Source: Nigrospora sphaerica
Lineage: Eukaryota > Ascomycota > Sordariomycetes > Amphisphaeriales > Apiosporaceae
Reading direction: 5' to 3'
Assembly: GCA_018287875.1 (NCBI GenBank)
Contig: JAGVVL010000027.1
Coordinates: 372,001-436,000 of the forward strand
Length of the DNA stretch: 64,000 nucleotides
Shown: one piece after another, positions 10,501-23,173 of the stretch
Numbering within the stretch: position 1 is the stretch's first letter
Layout of the letters: the number at the start of each line of letters is the position of its first letter
The notes under the pieces: model-generated
What the model was told of the DNA's origin: nothing
The model's input: only the letters and a program-made list of their open reading frames with translations
Database searches by the model: none
Program-made: the position numbers and the translations under genes

Positions 10501-13500
10501 CTCACGAACTCATTCGAGCCGGCTTGCTGTCTCAAGCAGCTTCCAAAGTGAAGAAGAGTTCCATCCGCCTATCGACAATCGGTAAGTCAAACCGTACATT
10601 CGTATATGCTCCGCCCTCTTTCTTTTCGCGCTGCAATCACGGTCGCGCTGACCCAAACAGACAATTACCAAGGCGAAGAAAGCGACATTGTGATTGCGTC
10701 TCTGACCAGGAGCAACACACAAGGTGATATCGGGTTCATGTCAGCACCAGAGCGACTCAACGTCTTGATCACCCGGGCCAGGAACTGCATTGTTATGATT
10801 GGAAACATGGACACATTCATGACCAGCAAGAAGGGTAAAGACTGCTGGGTGCCGTTCTTCCAGTTGTTGAAGGAACAAGGTAATCTGTACGATGGTGTCC
10901 CCATCAAGTGTGAGCAGCACCCGGAGAACGCTGCCATTTTGCGCAACCCCTCCGACTTTGACAAGTTCTGCCCCGACGGTGGTTGCTCCAAGCCCTGGTA
11001 GGTTTGACCTGCAGTTTCCTTTTGTCGATGCATCGCCAGGCTGACTTTCTCCAGCGGTGTCCAGCTGTCATGCGGTCTGCATAATTGCCAACTCAGGTGC
11101 CATAGATTGACCGATCACTCTAAAGTTAAGTGCTCAGAGTTGGTTGAGAAGACCTGCGATAAGCTGCACAAGAGACGCGTGCAGTGTGCGAGGAAGAACG
11201 AGCGCTGCGACAAGTGTGTACATGACGAAAAGGAGCAAGAAAGACGTATCAAGCGCGACCTCCAGCTGGAAGAAGAACGTCTCGCCAAGAAGGCGGCCTA
11301 TGCGAAGCAACTCCAGGACATCCAGGATGAGATGGACCACCATCGGCGTACCATGAAGTACATGGCCGAAGAGGATGACCAGAAGGCGACACTTGCCCAG
11401 CATCGCCAGGACCTCGAGGGTCTGAAATCGGCAGCAATGCAAATGCAGGCAAAAAAGAAGGCCGAGAAGCAGAAGGCCGAGAAGCAGGAAGCCGAAGACT
11501 TGAGCCAGAAGGAGGCGGGGATCCGGGGGCTCGCAAGTCCCCAGGATGGTGAGGACCCGGGGGCAAACCAGGCAAACCATACCCCGAGCAGTGCCCGTGA
11601 CGAATGGGAAGACCTCAAACGTCTGGAAGGCGCCCGGAACCAGCCCTTGGATGATCTGATGGGCATGATCGGCCTTGAAGCTGTGAAGGCCTCGTTCCTC
11701 GAAATCAAGAGCATGGTCGATACAAAGGTACGCCACTCCACAGACCGCCTTATACCCGCTGTTTCCTATTATTATCAAGCTGACACAGCCGTAGATTCGG
11801 CAGAACATTGACTTTTCCAAGGAAAGGTTCGGATGCTCTATGTTGGGGAACCCGGGGACAGGTAATACCACCCTTGGCGTTATTGTCTGACAGACCAAAT
11901 GCTCAAATGACTTTAGGCAAAACCACTGTCGCTCGTCTTTATGCAAAATTCCTCACTTCTATTAGTGTCATACCTGGCTCCCGGTTCGAGGAGACCACCG
12001 GCGCAAAGCTTGCCGCTCTTGGCGTTCCTGGCTGCCAGAAGCTGGTCGATGACATTCTCAACGATGGTGGCGGAGTTATGTTTATCGACGAAGCATACCA
12101 GCTGACGTCTGGTAACAGCCCTGGCGGAGGGGCTGTGCTCGACTACCTACTTCCAGAGGTTGAGAACCTGACGGGAAAGATTGTCTTTGTCTTGGCAGGG
12201 TACAACAAGCAGATGGAGAGTTTCTTTGCTCACAACCCAGGCCTGCCAAGTCGCTTCCCTGTTGAGATGAAGTTTGATGACTACACTGATGATGAGCTTC
12301 TCAGGATCTTGGAGCTGAAACTACGCAAGACGTGCAGTGGTCTCCGCTGCGAAGATGGTCCCACAGGGCTGTTTTGTCGCATTGTCGCGCGGCGTGTGGG
12401 TCGCGGACGAGGACGCGAAGGCTTTGGGAATGCAAGAACCGTGGAGAATGTCGTCGGACGGATCTCCAAACGTCAAGCCAATCGTCTGAGACGCGAAAGA
12501 CGTGATAAACTGCAGCCGGACAACTTCCTTCTTACCAAGGAAGACCTCATTGGGCCCAAGCCGTCGGAAGCCCTGGCCAAATCAAAGGGATGGGAAAAAC
12601 TGACCAAGCTCCTTGGGCTCACAGAGGTCAAACAGGCGGTCCAGGCACTTGTCGACAGCGCTCAGGAGAACTATGAGCGAGAGCTATCTGAGCAGCCGCT
12701 TGTTGAGTACTCTCTCAACAAAGTCTTCCTGGGAAACCCGGGCACCGGCAAAACGACGGTGGCCAAACTGTACGGCGAGATTCTGGTCGATCTCGGTTTC
12801 TTGTCAAAGGGAGAAGGTAAGTCAGCCCCTCAGATTTGTGCTTCGCTGGGAAAATTCCAAGACGCTGACAAGTTGTAGTGGTGGTGAAAAACCCATCCGA
12901 CTTTGTGGGATCAGTCCTTGGAGGCTCTGAGAAGCAGACGAAAGGAATTCTTGCGGCCGCGAGCGGCAAGGTCCTCGTGATTGACGAGGCCTATGGACTT
13001 TACACCAACGGCCATTCTAGTGGCAACGATCCCTTCAAGACCGCAGTCATCGACACAATCGTTGCCGAGGTTCAGTCCGTCCCCGGAGATGACCGCTGTG
13101 TCCTTTTGCTGGGATACAAGGAACAAATGGAGACCATGTTCCAGAACGTCAACCCCGGCCTCAGTCGACGCTTTCCTCTACAGTCCGCCTTCAGCTTTGA
13201 GGACTTCGACGGCAAGCAGCTTGAGCAGATCCTGGATCTGAAGTTGAAGCAACAGGGATTTAAAGTCACCGGAGAGGCCAAAGCCGTCGCCATGGAAATT
13301 CTGGACCGGGCGAGAAACAGGCCCAACTTTGGAAACGCCGGAGAGATTGACATTCTTCTCGATGCGACCAAAGTACGACATCAGAAGAGGCTGTCGCTCG
13401 GTGACGCAACCGCAGCGCAGGTCTTGGACGCCCGAGACTTTGACGAGAATTTCGATAGGGCCCAGAACTCTGAGACCAATGTCCAAAAGCTCTTTGAGGG

Positions 13501-14854
13501 TACAGTAGGCTCGGAGGACGTGGTTGCATTGCTGGAAGGCTACCAGGAAACGGTTCGCACCTTCAAGACTCTCAACCTAGACCCCAAGGAAAACATCCCC
13601 TTCAACTTTCTGTTCAAGGGCCCTCCTGGTACCGGAAAGACCACCACGGCGAGGAAGATGGGCAAGGTCTTCTACGACATGGGCTTCTTGGCTACGGCAG
13701 AAGTGGAGGAATGTTCGGCCAGCGACCTGGTGGGCCAGTACATCGGCCACACCGGACCCAAGGTGCGAGCGCTCCTGGACAGAGCACTCGGAAGGGTGCT
13801 TTTTATCGACGAAGCGTACCGGCTGGCCGAGGGCCATTTCGCAAAAGAGGCGATTGACGAGCTGGTCGACTCAGTGACCAAGGAGCGCTACTTCAAGAAA
13901 CTTGTCATTGTCCTCGCTGGCTATGAAAAGGACATCAATCGGCTGACCTCTGTCAACGAAGGTCTTTCTTCCCGGTTTCCCGAGACGGTCCCGTTCCGAT
14001 CGTTAATGCCAGAGGAGTGCATTACCCTCTTGAAGACGCAGCTCGCCAAGCAAAAGACTGAGCTGGAGAAGAGGAAAGTGTCGCTGGATCTCGGAGTGTT
14101 GGAGTCTCCCAACACGACTTGCACACGCATTGTCGCCAAGTTCTTTGCCCATCTTGCCCAGCAAGCTAGCTGGGCCAACGCACGAGACGTCGGGACGCTA
14201 GCGAAGGGCATTTTCAGCAGGACGTTGAAATCTAAAAAGGAACTGGCGGCGCGGCATCTCGTGGTCAAGCAGGAGGTGATCGTTGACGAGATGATGTCAC
14301 TCCTTCAGGAACGCGAAGCACGCGGAAGCTCCACGAGGCACCCCACGACGGCGCAGAACCTGCATCCCGCTCCTATGGAACAGAGCCAGGACCGACCCAG
14401 TATTCCAGTGTCTACGAACGAGACAACGACGGCGACCAAGGCCGCGCCGCCAGAGGATGAGCCTGAGCTCAAAGAGGGTCCTGCGACGCCCCTGGTAGCA
14501 TTGAAGGCCAAAAACCAAGGCCTAGACGATGCCGCCCGCGACGCTGGCGTTAGCGACGAGGTCTGGGAGCAACTCCAACAGGACAAGCGTGCCGAGAAGG
14601 AGCGAGAGAACGAGTACCAGCGGCTTCTGGAGGAACGCAAACGGGCGAGCGAGGCCGAGCGGGAGAAAATCGTCAAGCGGCTGGTGGAGGAGGAGCGCCG
14701 GCGGAAGCAGGAGGAGGCCGTGCGCTTGAAGTTGGAGCAGATGGGTGTTTGTCCTGTTGGCTACAGCTGGATCAAGCAGGCCTCGGGGTACCGATGTGCT
14801 GGTGGCTCGCATTACATGTCGGATGCCGATATACAGGGGCTTGGTGGTAGATGA
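7583..14854 (+). CDS. Fusion of SF1 helicase, NF-X1 zinc region and three CbxX-type AAA modules
   Basis: Seven exons (7583-9092, 9145-10581, 10661-10997, 11055-11727, 11795-11861, 11917-12816, 12879-14854) give exactly 2,299 residues. All donors and acceptors are consensus and every phase agrees. The start is the ATG of MSSSTQSM. The Upf1/ZNFX1-like helicase has GPPGTGKS (501-508), VLVEEAGEI (about 766), GDHQQLRP (about 790), RQHRMHPE (about 834), NYQGEE (984-989) and RLNVLITRA (about 1013). Cys-rich NF-X1-like sequence follows (about 1085-1115), then a charged coiled coil (about 1150-1250). Three AAA modules carry GNPGTGKT (1337-1344), GNPGTGKT (1614-1621) and GPPGTGKT (1889-1896), each with an FIDEAY or VIDEAY Walker B and a GLxxRFP arginine-finger segment. 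A coiled coil and a short Cys-containing tail end the protein. The ancestry of the helicase half suggests RNA binding, and the AAA half a ring-forming remodeller. No substrate is evident. Confidence 0.9.
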
Positions 14855-15779
14855 GCGACACTTTTGTATTTCCATGGGCTGGTCCAGTGTGTCTCGTCAA
14901 GTACAGAGTATCCCCTCAGCATGAGAGAGCAGACCTAGGGTTAAAAGAAGAAAGCGTGTGTACGGAATTGCGAAGTGATTTACATTTGATGTGCCACGTT
15001 ACGTTTTCTTGGGAATCATTCACTTCTTAACCGTGTTCATGGACAACCAACCCATGAGCAGGTCACCCACGAACAGCAACTCCTCATGAACAGATTCCGT
15101 AGCCGATGTTCATAGAGCTGTAACGAATATTTCCAATTATCAAGTAAAACATGAAAGAAAGCAGTTATCTGGCATGGGAACCGATGCGATTAGTATTGGC
15201 TGGTCGTGGTAGGGAGGTGTTGGGCCAGGCGCGCTTTCGAACCACGTATTGGGCGGGGTGTGAAAGCTAGGGGCCTCGAAGAAGAACCTGGGGATGGATT
15301 CCGTGGCCTCGATCTGTCCCGCGTTGTACCAGCACAGCACAGCTACCAGCCACCCCACACACGGACGCGTGCGCGACCGCAGCACCTGGAAGCAGGTGGG
15401 GCATCGGTGCTGTTGTGCCTTTTCCATACCTACAAACGACACGTGTGTAGTGTGTTAGCAATGCCTGCGTAAAGGCTCGGCATGGCAGTGCAGTTTCGTT
15501 CAGCTCTGTTTCGCCATACGCCCATCTCTGCTAGAATCGCATCGCATGTACGGTTCTGGTGGTGTGCCCAGTAGAGACGGTTGTGGCTTCGCTACACGCG
15601 AAGGAGGTCAGCCTGCTGTTCCAGCTTACTTCTCGTGCATGCACAGCGCCCCCTCAGCGTGATGATGCCCAACGCGCAGCCCCGCACCGCTTGGATGATC
15701 TTGCGCAGTTAGACGCCTGCTGTTTCTTGCAGCTAGCCTCGGTTTGTTCCCTTCCATTCACACGATCACACAAAGCGCA
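14855..15779. other. Intergenic, promoter side of the HET receptor
   Basis: No convincing coding sequence in 925 bp. A 100-codon antisense open frame at 15140-15442 has no family-like pattern. The HET gene promoter should lie in the last few hundred bases. Confidence 0.4.
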
Positions 15780-18700
15780 ATGCGCCTCCTACAACGCCAG
15801 AGCGATGGGGTCTTGAGCCTAACGGAGGATCGCATCGACAAGCTCCCGCCCTACGCCATCCTATCGCACACGTGGGGAGCCGATGAGCAAGAGGTCACCT
15901 TCCAGGACATCCAAAACCACGCAGGCAAGCACAAGGAGGGGTACGAGAAGCTTACTTTTTGCGGCAAGCAAGCCGCTGCGGATGGCCTGGATTACTTCTG
16001 GGTCGACACATGCTGCATCGACAAGCCAAACCATACAGAGTTTTCCGAGGCGATTAACTCCATGTTTCGTTGGTACCAGAACGCTGCCGAATGCTATGTT
16101 TACCTATCCGACGTTTCGTTACTCGATACCGACGGCGAAGAGACGCCCCGCGCATCGTGGAAGCTAGCCTTTAGAAAAAGCCGATGGTTTACCCGCGGCT
16201 GGACGCTCCAAGAATTGATCGCCCCAACGTCGGTAACCTTTTTCTCGAAAGAAGGCCAGAAATTAGGCGACAAGGCCTCCCTCGAGACGCTACTCCACGA
16301 GATCACAAAGATTCCTATCGATGCTCTCCGAGGCCAACCATTAGGCGACTTTAGCATCAATGATCGATTCTCCTGGCAAGGGAATCGTCAGACAAAACGC
16401 GCCGAGGATCGGGCGTATTCACTATTTGGAATCTTCGACGTTCACCTGCCGTTAATCTACGGCGAGGGTAAGGAAAAAGCGTTCATTCGACTACGACAAG
16501 AAATTAGTGAGTTCGCCACAAGTTCGTCTTCAATCTTCGTCTACAAGCGGGCTGCGTCATGTCATCGCTCATTACTGACATCGTGTTACCAGGGAGAGAT
16601 GCAATCAGCGAAACCGGCAAGCAATGCATCGCTGACCTGCGTGTTACCGACCCGCGCCACGATAAGACGCGCATCCAAGAGACCAAGGGCGGCCTGCTCG
16701 CAGATTCGTACGTCTGGGTGCTCAACAATTCCGACTTCCGCCAATGGCGCGACGACGAGGACCAGCGGTTGCTCTGGGTCAAGGGCGATCCAGGCAAGGG
16801 AAAGACTATGCTCCTCTGCGGCATCATCGATGAGATCGAGAAATCGCCAGCCGAGGGAAGCATCCTCGCCTACTTCTTCTGCCAAGCCACCGACGAACGC
16901 ATTAATACCGCCACGGCCGTAGTGCGCGGTCTGATCTCCATGCTTCTCGAGAAGGACGCCACTCTCGTTTCGCACATAGAGAAGTACGGCATCGCTGGGA
17001 AGGCGCTGTTCGAGGACACCAACGCCTGGCAGGCGCTATGCGAGATCTTCACGAACATCCTCCAAGATCCCAGGATACAAGGAGTCTACTTTGTGGTCGA
17101 TGCATTAGACGAGTGTACGAAGGGCCTGCCACTGCTCCTCAAACTCATTGCACAGACCTCACAACTAACCCGTGCCAAATGGCTCGTCTCAAGCCGCAAT
17201 TGGCCGCAAATTGAAGAACAGATGTCTAACGTGGCGCAGAGGCTGTCACTCGAGATCAATGCTGTGTCCGTCTTAGCAGCTGTGGACAGCTTCATCGCAG
17301 TGAAGGTTTCTCAACTCATCGAGCGCAAGGGTTACCGAGACAACACCGCCGACGAAATACGCCGATACCTATCGTCAAATGCCGATGGCACCTTCCTCTG
17401 GGTCGCCTTAGTCTGCCAAGAACTCGAGAAGACGGATAAATGGAAGGCCCTAAAAAGAGTGCAGAGCATCCCACCCGGACTAGACAATCTTTACCTGCGA
17501 ATGATGCAGCAGATCTCTAAATTGGAGGATAAAGAAATTTGTGAACGAATCCTGGCTCTGGTAGCGACAATGTATCAGCCATCCTCGATACTGGAGCTAA
17601 CCACGTTCATTGACGAATGTCAAGAGATGCCGGATAACTGCGAATACCTCGGCATGGTTATACAACAATGCGGCTCCTTCCTTGCGGTTCGCGAAGACAC
17701 AGTCTACTTTGTACACCAGTCAGCGAAGGACTTCTTGGTGAGGGAGCAATCGGCCGTTCTTTTCCCCGAAGAGCAAGCAGCCGTCCATGGTCAAATTCTC
17801 TTCAAGTCGATCGAGGCTATGTCGCGGACACTCACGTGCGATATTTACAGCCTGCATGAGCCTGGCGTCCACATCGATGAAGTCACCCCGCCCTCGCCTG
17901 ATCCACTGGCGACAATCAAGTACTCTTGCCTTTACTGGGTCAACCACCTAGTGGACTCCTGCAAGGCATCTGGTAGGGATGATATACAAGACGGCGGGTT
18001 AGTACATAGGTTTCTACAAAGCAGTTTCCTCTACTGGCTCGAGTCCATGAGTCTGCTAAGGGGCATGTCCGAGGGGGTCTTAGCTTTAGAGAGGCTCATC
18101 GAATACATGCAGGTAAGTCTATGTTTCTTGTACTCTCTAATTTACGGCTAACAGCACGAAGATGCAGCCGGGATCGTCCCAAGGGCAAGCTCTAGCTCGC
18201 GATGCGTATCGGCTTGCGCAAAGCTACCGAGTACTAATAGAAAATCGTCCACTTCAAACGTACGCATCAGCACTAATATTCAGCCCAAGACAGAGCTTAG
18301 TTCGAGGTCTTTTTCAGCACGAGGCGCCCCAATGGGTCCAGTGTAGAACGAAGATAGCAGAGCAGTGGAGTCCCTGCTTAGCGACGCTCGAGGGCCACGC
18401 GTCCGACGTCTATTCGGCCGTCTTCTCGGCGGACGGGCGGCGCGTCGTTACGGCGTCGGGCGACAAGACCGCCAAGGTCTGGGACGCGGCCACGGGCAAG
18501 TGCGAGGCGACGCTCGAGGGCCATACGGCCTCCGTCAGCTCGGCCGTCTTCTCGGCGGACGGGCGGCACGTCGCCACGGCGTCCTACGACTGGACCACCA
18601 AGGTCTGGGACGCGGCCACGGGCAAGTGCCAGGCGACGCTCGAGGGCCATAAGGCATACGTCTTCTTGGCCGTCTTCTCGGCGGACGGGCGGCGCGTCGC

Positions 18701-20216
18701 CACGGCGTCCTACGACTCGACCGCCAAGGTCTGGGACGCGGCCACGGGCAAGTGTGAGGCGACGCTCGAGGACCATACGGCCTCCGTCTGGTCGGCCGTC
18801 TTCTCGGCGGACGGGCGGCGCGTCGCCACGGCGTCGGAGGACTGGACCGCCAAGGTCTGGGACGCGGCCACGGGCAAGTGCGAGGCGACGCTCGAGGGCC
18901 ATACATCCGACGTCAGGTCGGCCGTCTTCTCGGCGGACGGGCGGCGCATCGCCACGGCGTCCTACGACTGGACCGCCAAGGTCTGGGACGCGGCCACGGG
19001 CAAGTGCGAGGCGACGCTCGAGGGCCATAAGGCCTCCGTCAGCTCGGCCGCCTTCTCGCCTGACGGGCGGCGCGTCGTTACGGCGTCCTACGACTGGACC
19101 GCCAAGGTCTGGGACGCGGCCACGGGCAGGTGTGAGGCGACGCTCGAGGGCCATACATCCTCCGACGTCAGCTCAGCCGTCTTCTCGGCGGACGGGCGGC
19201 GCGTCGTTACGGCGTCCTACGACAGGACCGCCAAGCTCTGGGACGCGGCCACGGGCAAGTGCGAGGCGACGCTCGAGGGCCATACGGCCTACATCAGCTC
19301 AGCCGTCTTCTCGGCGGACGGGCGGCGCGTCGCCACGGCGTCCTACGACAAGACCGCCAAGGTCTGGGACGCGGCCACGGGCAAGTGTGAAGCGACGCTC
19401 GAGGGCCATACATCCGACGTCAGCTTGACCGTCTTCTCGGCGGACGGGCAGCGCGTCGCTACAGCGTCGGAGGACTGGACCGCCAAGGTCTGGGACGCGG
19501 CCACGGGCAAGTGCGAGGCGACGCTCGAGGGCCATACGGCCCCCGTCACCTCGGCCGTCTTCTCGGCGGACGGGCGGCGCGTCGCTACGGCGTCGGAGGA
19601 CTGGACCGCCAAGGTCTGGGACGCGGCCACGGGCAAGTGCGAGGCGACGCTCGAGGGTCATACGGATGCCGCCAGGTCGGCCGTCTTCTCGGCGGACGGG
19701 CGGCGCGTCGCCACGGCGTCGGAGGACTGGACCGCCAAGGTCTGGGACGCGGCCACGGGCAAGTGCGAGGCGACGCTCGAGGGCCATAGGGCCCCCGTCA
19801 TCTCGGCCGTCTTCTCGGCGGACGGGCGGCGCGTTGCTACGGTGTCGGAGGCCCGGACCGCCTATGTCTGGGAGGCGGCCACGGGCAAGTGCACGGCGAA
19901 GCTCAACGCTGGCTACAGCTCCTTTATCTCGTTTGACCCAACTGGGACGCTGCTTTATACCAGCGAGGGCACCATTCATATAGACGACAATGTCCCATTA
20001 AATCAGGATCCGCATAAGCCGAAGCCCGCGGATCAGCAAGATTATTGCCTCAGTACGGACTGTGTCTGGATTCAGAAGCAATCCTTACCAGTTCTGTGGC
20101 TCCCTTCGGAATATCGCCCGGGGTCTTCCGCCGTGGCCTCGGTGGAGGGAGGCACGAATGTCGCCCTTGGCTGCTCGTCGGGCCAGGTCCTCATCTTTCA
20201 TTTCTCGCAAATCTGA
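15780..20216 (+). CDS. HET/NACHT/WD40 NLR receptor (HET-E/HET-D type)
   Basis: Exons 15780-16506, 16593-18112 and 18168-20216 give about 1,431 residues. The first junction uses a GTGAGT donor and a CTGAC branch. The last acceptor could instead be at 18161, which adds two residues. Residues about 1-240 are a HET domain (LPPYAILSHTWGADEQEVTF, VDTCCIDK, SRWFTRGWTLQELIAP, YSLFGIFDV). HET domains induce death of incompatible cells. The NACHT domain has P-loop GDPGKGKT (307-314) and VVDALDE (about 410). Residues about 821-1325 are 12 near-identical WD40 units, followed by a propeller-like tail. This is the architecture of the Podospora het-e/het-d/het-r receptors, where the WD repeats set recognition specificity. 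I infer an allorecognition or immune receptor. The frame is intact, so it may be functional. Confidence 0.9.
18384..19898 (+). repeat. Tandem array of 12 x 126-bp WD40-coding units
   Basis: Twelve units of TLEGHTxxVxSAVFSADGRR plus a TAKVWDAATGKCEA-like half. One unit is 43 residues (TSSDV in place of a four-residue version). Variation concentrates at the residues after EGH and in the YDW/EDW/YDS/YDR/YDK/GDK tripeptide. The DNA is GC-rich and conserved even at silent sites, which points to recent homogenisation. Confidence 0.93.
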
Positions 20217-22618
20217 GTGTTATTGCATATTGTTGGAACCCTTCCGGTCCCTGTTATTTTCTACTCTCTGTAAATGGAGGGTCCCAGGGGGCGCCATAGG
20301 TTTATAGACGTCGCAATGTCGTACTCGAAGATTCGGGATTCGGTATCGTGGGCAATGGAATTTTAGTACTTAGCTTATCACCTTTGTGAGTTTATAAAGC
20401 TACTGTTGCTAGAAGGCTCGCATAGACTGCAATGGAACATCTCGGCAGTTCCAGCTATCGCCTGTTTCGCTAGAAGTTTCTGCAGGGACCTAAGGTAAAG
20501 TGGAAGAGAGGGTAGGATCGCTCGCTTACGGGATGGTACATTTTCGGGGTAAGATTGAACCGTAACAATCAAGTCTCGTCAGCTGGACCTCTCCATGGCA
20601 GTGACGAGGCGCGACCTACCCAGACCTGGCCAGTCCGAATGTAATAAGGAAGCCGCTCTCATGTAACGTCAAGGTCTGCGATTAAAAGAATCGTGTTTTA
20701 CGTCAGTAAAATTAGATGGTTGCTGGACTTGATATCGATATACCCCGAGGTAGCCTAGGTTGGCCCACTGGATCCAGCGGTGGCTCTGTTTGTCTGCGGT
20801 GCTGTCGCAACACCAATAGCCCCGCTAGAACGCGTGCAACCGAATGCAGGGGGGCAGTGGCACCGCGACGATATTGCTTAGGAACATAATGTGATCGCGT
20901 CCGAGATGAAAGGCGGCGACACTGGGAGAAATAATGTGTGTCATTCTTGATGACATAGATACATATGCTGCATAGCGATAAGAATAAGGTATGGCAGTGG
21001 TTCGCCGCAGCGATAGCGGCGTCGGTGGTGAAGGCAGCTGGGGCGCTACGCCCGTACTAATTAGCCCAGCAACAACTAGCGTTTCTCCACTTTGCTGTCC
21101 AGCCTTCTCTTGTTGTGTTATCTCTTGTCATAAGGATAAAATTGGCGATCCGACAAGGCGCAGACGCTGCCATAGTCATGGCCGGCCGCCGGGGGGCGAT
21201 CATGCCCACCAGGGCCCTTTCTATGGTTCGCTTCGGATTCCTGGGCGCTAATTCGCGAAGCAGTAACATGACGTTTCGTTCTATTCCTCATGTTGTGTGG
21301 TTGAGTGGGCGTAGTACTGCGGGACAGCCCTGCACTCTCCTTCAGGCGCGTCTCAACGCGTTTCCTGGCGATCAACGGCCACCCGCTGGCCGCCCCATTC
21401 GTTTGAAATCAGGTAGCCAACTTCCGCTGCCATCGTTTTGTGGCCATGCGAAGGTTCCTACGTTTTGTATCGAGGCGTCGAGAACGCGCTCGGTGCTGCT
21501 TCTCGTAGCTTAAATATAATACGACTTGGGCGCAACAGGCGGTGGAGTATCTTGCCAGTGTAAGGTACACTTGAAATCCTGGCACTGCGGGCTGCGCTCA
21601 TGGGGATTGCCGTGGACGAACGTGTGGATGCACCGTATCGCCAGCCCTTCGGCTGCTGTACACGTTCCCCACTCCCGGCATCGGCCACTGAGGGAGCTCA
21701 GTCGCAAGCAAGGTAATGATGGCAGCCCCGGGCCTCGTCAGGACTACCCCAGAAACATATGACTTTGATCAAGTCCTAGACGAGGTTGTGGGAGAAGGCG
21801 GGCTTTTAGTTGTCTGGTGTTGTGATGAGGATTCCAACAACATATTGGCAACATATAATAGGAATTGACTTGTCGGTGGTTACGAAGCCACGCGTAGGCT
21901 GGAAGTCGACGATGGTCTTGAGATCGGCCGGCGGGAAGATGCTGTCGCACATTTCCGTGCCTAAGATGGCTGTAGACAGTCTCGGCGCCGCGGCCACAGC
22001 GGAGTCGGAACTACCGCCGCCTAGAGAGGAGTTAGGATAGTAGATACATAAGCCCGGTCGCAGCGTGGACTCCGCTCGATACCGGTTTCTCGTCCCCGGA
22101 AGTTGGCCTGTCATGGAGGTGACGAGTGACGATTCACTCCGCTTCGCCCCGATGAGGGCCCACAATCTGGCCGTAACCTCGGGCTTCTCGGCCGTGGCGA
22201 TGTTGTATTCAACAAAGAGAGATACGCTATGGAGAGGACGACCTCTGGAGAAAACGGTTCAGTTAGAAGCAAGGAAGAGAAGATAGAGGGTAAGTACCAC
22301 GTGGTTTGCGTACAAGCCTTCGGGCCCTGACCTGGCGCCACTCGTCGTCGAGTTTCCGAGCTTCCTCCAAAATGTTAAGGTTTAGTTGCATGACTGCCTT
22401 GAAGTTGGCTGTCTCTATGGTTTAAGCCATGCCAGTATTGAAAAGATCGACTAAATGAGAAGAGGTGGTCGCCTAAGACGAGCAATTCGCAATATATGAC
22501 TGGGCGAGTCACAGGCGGAATTTAATGAGCTCAAAAGCTCTGGTGACAGATTGATGTGTTGCTGTTAGATATGAGATAGGAGGCAGGTTCAGGACTAGTA
22601 AAATTGTATTCTACTTAT
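20217..22618. other. Gene-poor stretch, no supported gene
   Basis: Many short open frames but none I recognise. Parts near 21450-22165 on the minus strand read like fragments of a decayed protein gene, but they are broken by stops and cannot be assigned to a family. Confidence 0.35.
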
Positions 22619-23010
22619 GTCGCATATAAGGCGCAGTTACTGCAGGGCAATTAACGGGTCCGTTTTTTGTGCCACAGTTATGAGCCCGGTTCGCGCTTGG
22701 CAAGATGCCGCAGTGGTAGTGGTTGCGCTTCTCCTCACGCACACGCACACCAGCCATCCTTGTCTAGTGGAATTCACGGCCCCACTAGACGATTCGGCGA
22801 CCGAACAGTCAAAAGGACTGACCTTAGGCCGATTGCGGTAAAGGTAAACTACTAAGAAGCGATAAGGTCTCGAGTTCAGATCCTACTGAAAGCGCCCTCA
22901 AAGGAGGGCCCAGGAGCTCCAGAAGCTCACCGTCAGTAAGATCTGGGGGGTGTGTCGCATATAAGGCGCAGTTACTGCAGGGCAATTAACGGGTCCGTTT
23001 TTTGTGCCAC
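22619..23010 (+). repeat. Putative small element bounded by two 57-bp direct repeats
   Basis: The 57-bp sequence at 22619-22675 recurs identically at 22954-23010. It starts GTCGCATATAAGGCGC and ends with a T6 run and GTGCCAC. A diverged inverted copy lies at 60959-61016. Between the direct copies, about 22825-22885, is a tRNA-like stretch (TAGGCCGATTGCGG, then GAGTTCAGATCC) resembling Pol III A and B boxes. A SINE-like element, or two ends of a small transposon, could explain this. Confidence 0.4.
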
Positions 23011-23173
23011 AACTTATAAAAAGCTTATACTGCACGTTGCAAATTTAGAACTATAGAACAAGGAGAGCAATTTGAGTCAGAGAAAGTGAAATGTCTTTAT
23101 GTTCGACTCTAGGACGCGGAGTGAAGTGAAACTCGTGCAAACAACTAATAAAAGGTAGGCATCCGAATCAGCC

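Noticed and set aside
15140..15442. 100-residue minus-strand open frame with CxxC
   Set aside because: No family pattern, no promoter or splice context, and it lies in an intergenic gap.
18378..19979. Long antisense and shifted open frames across the WD40 array
   Set aside because: They are the same repeat read in other frames of GC-rich DNA; the WD40 frame explains the region fully.
21057..22165. Several 65-130-codon open frames
   Set aside because: Overlapping on both strands and unrecognisable; possibly a decayed gene, but not supportable.
22825..22890. Functional tRNA gene
   Set aside because: A and B boxes are only approximate and no acceptor stem pairs; at most a tRNA-derived repeat.
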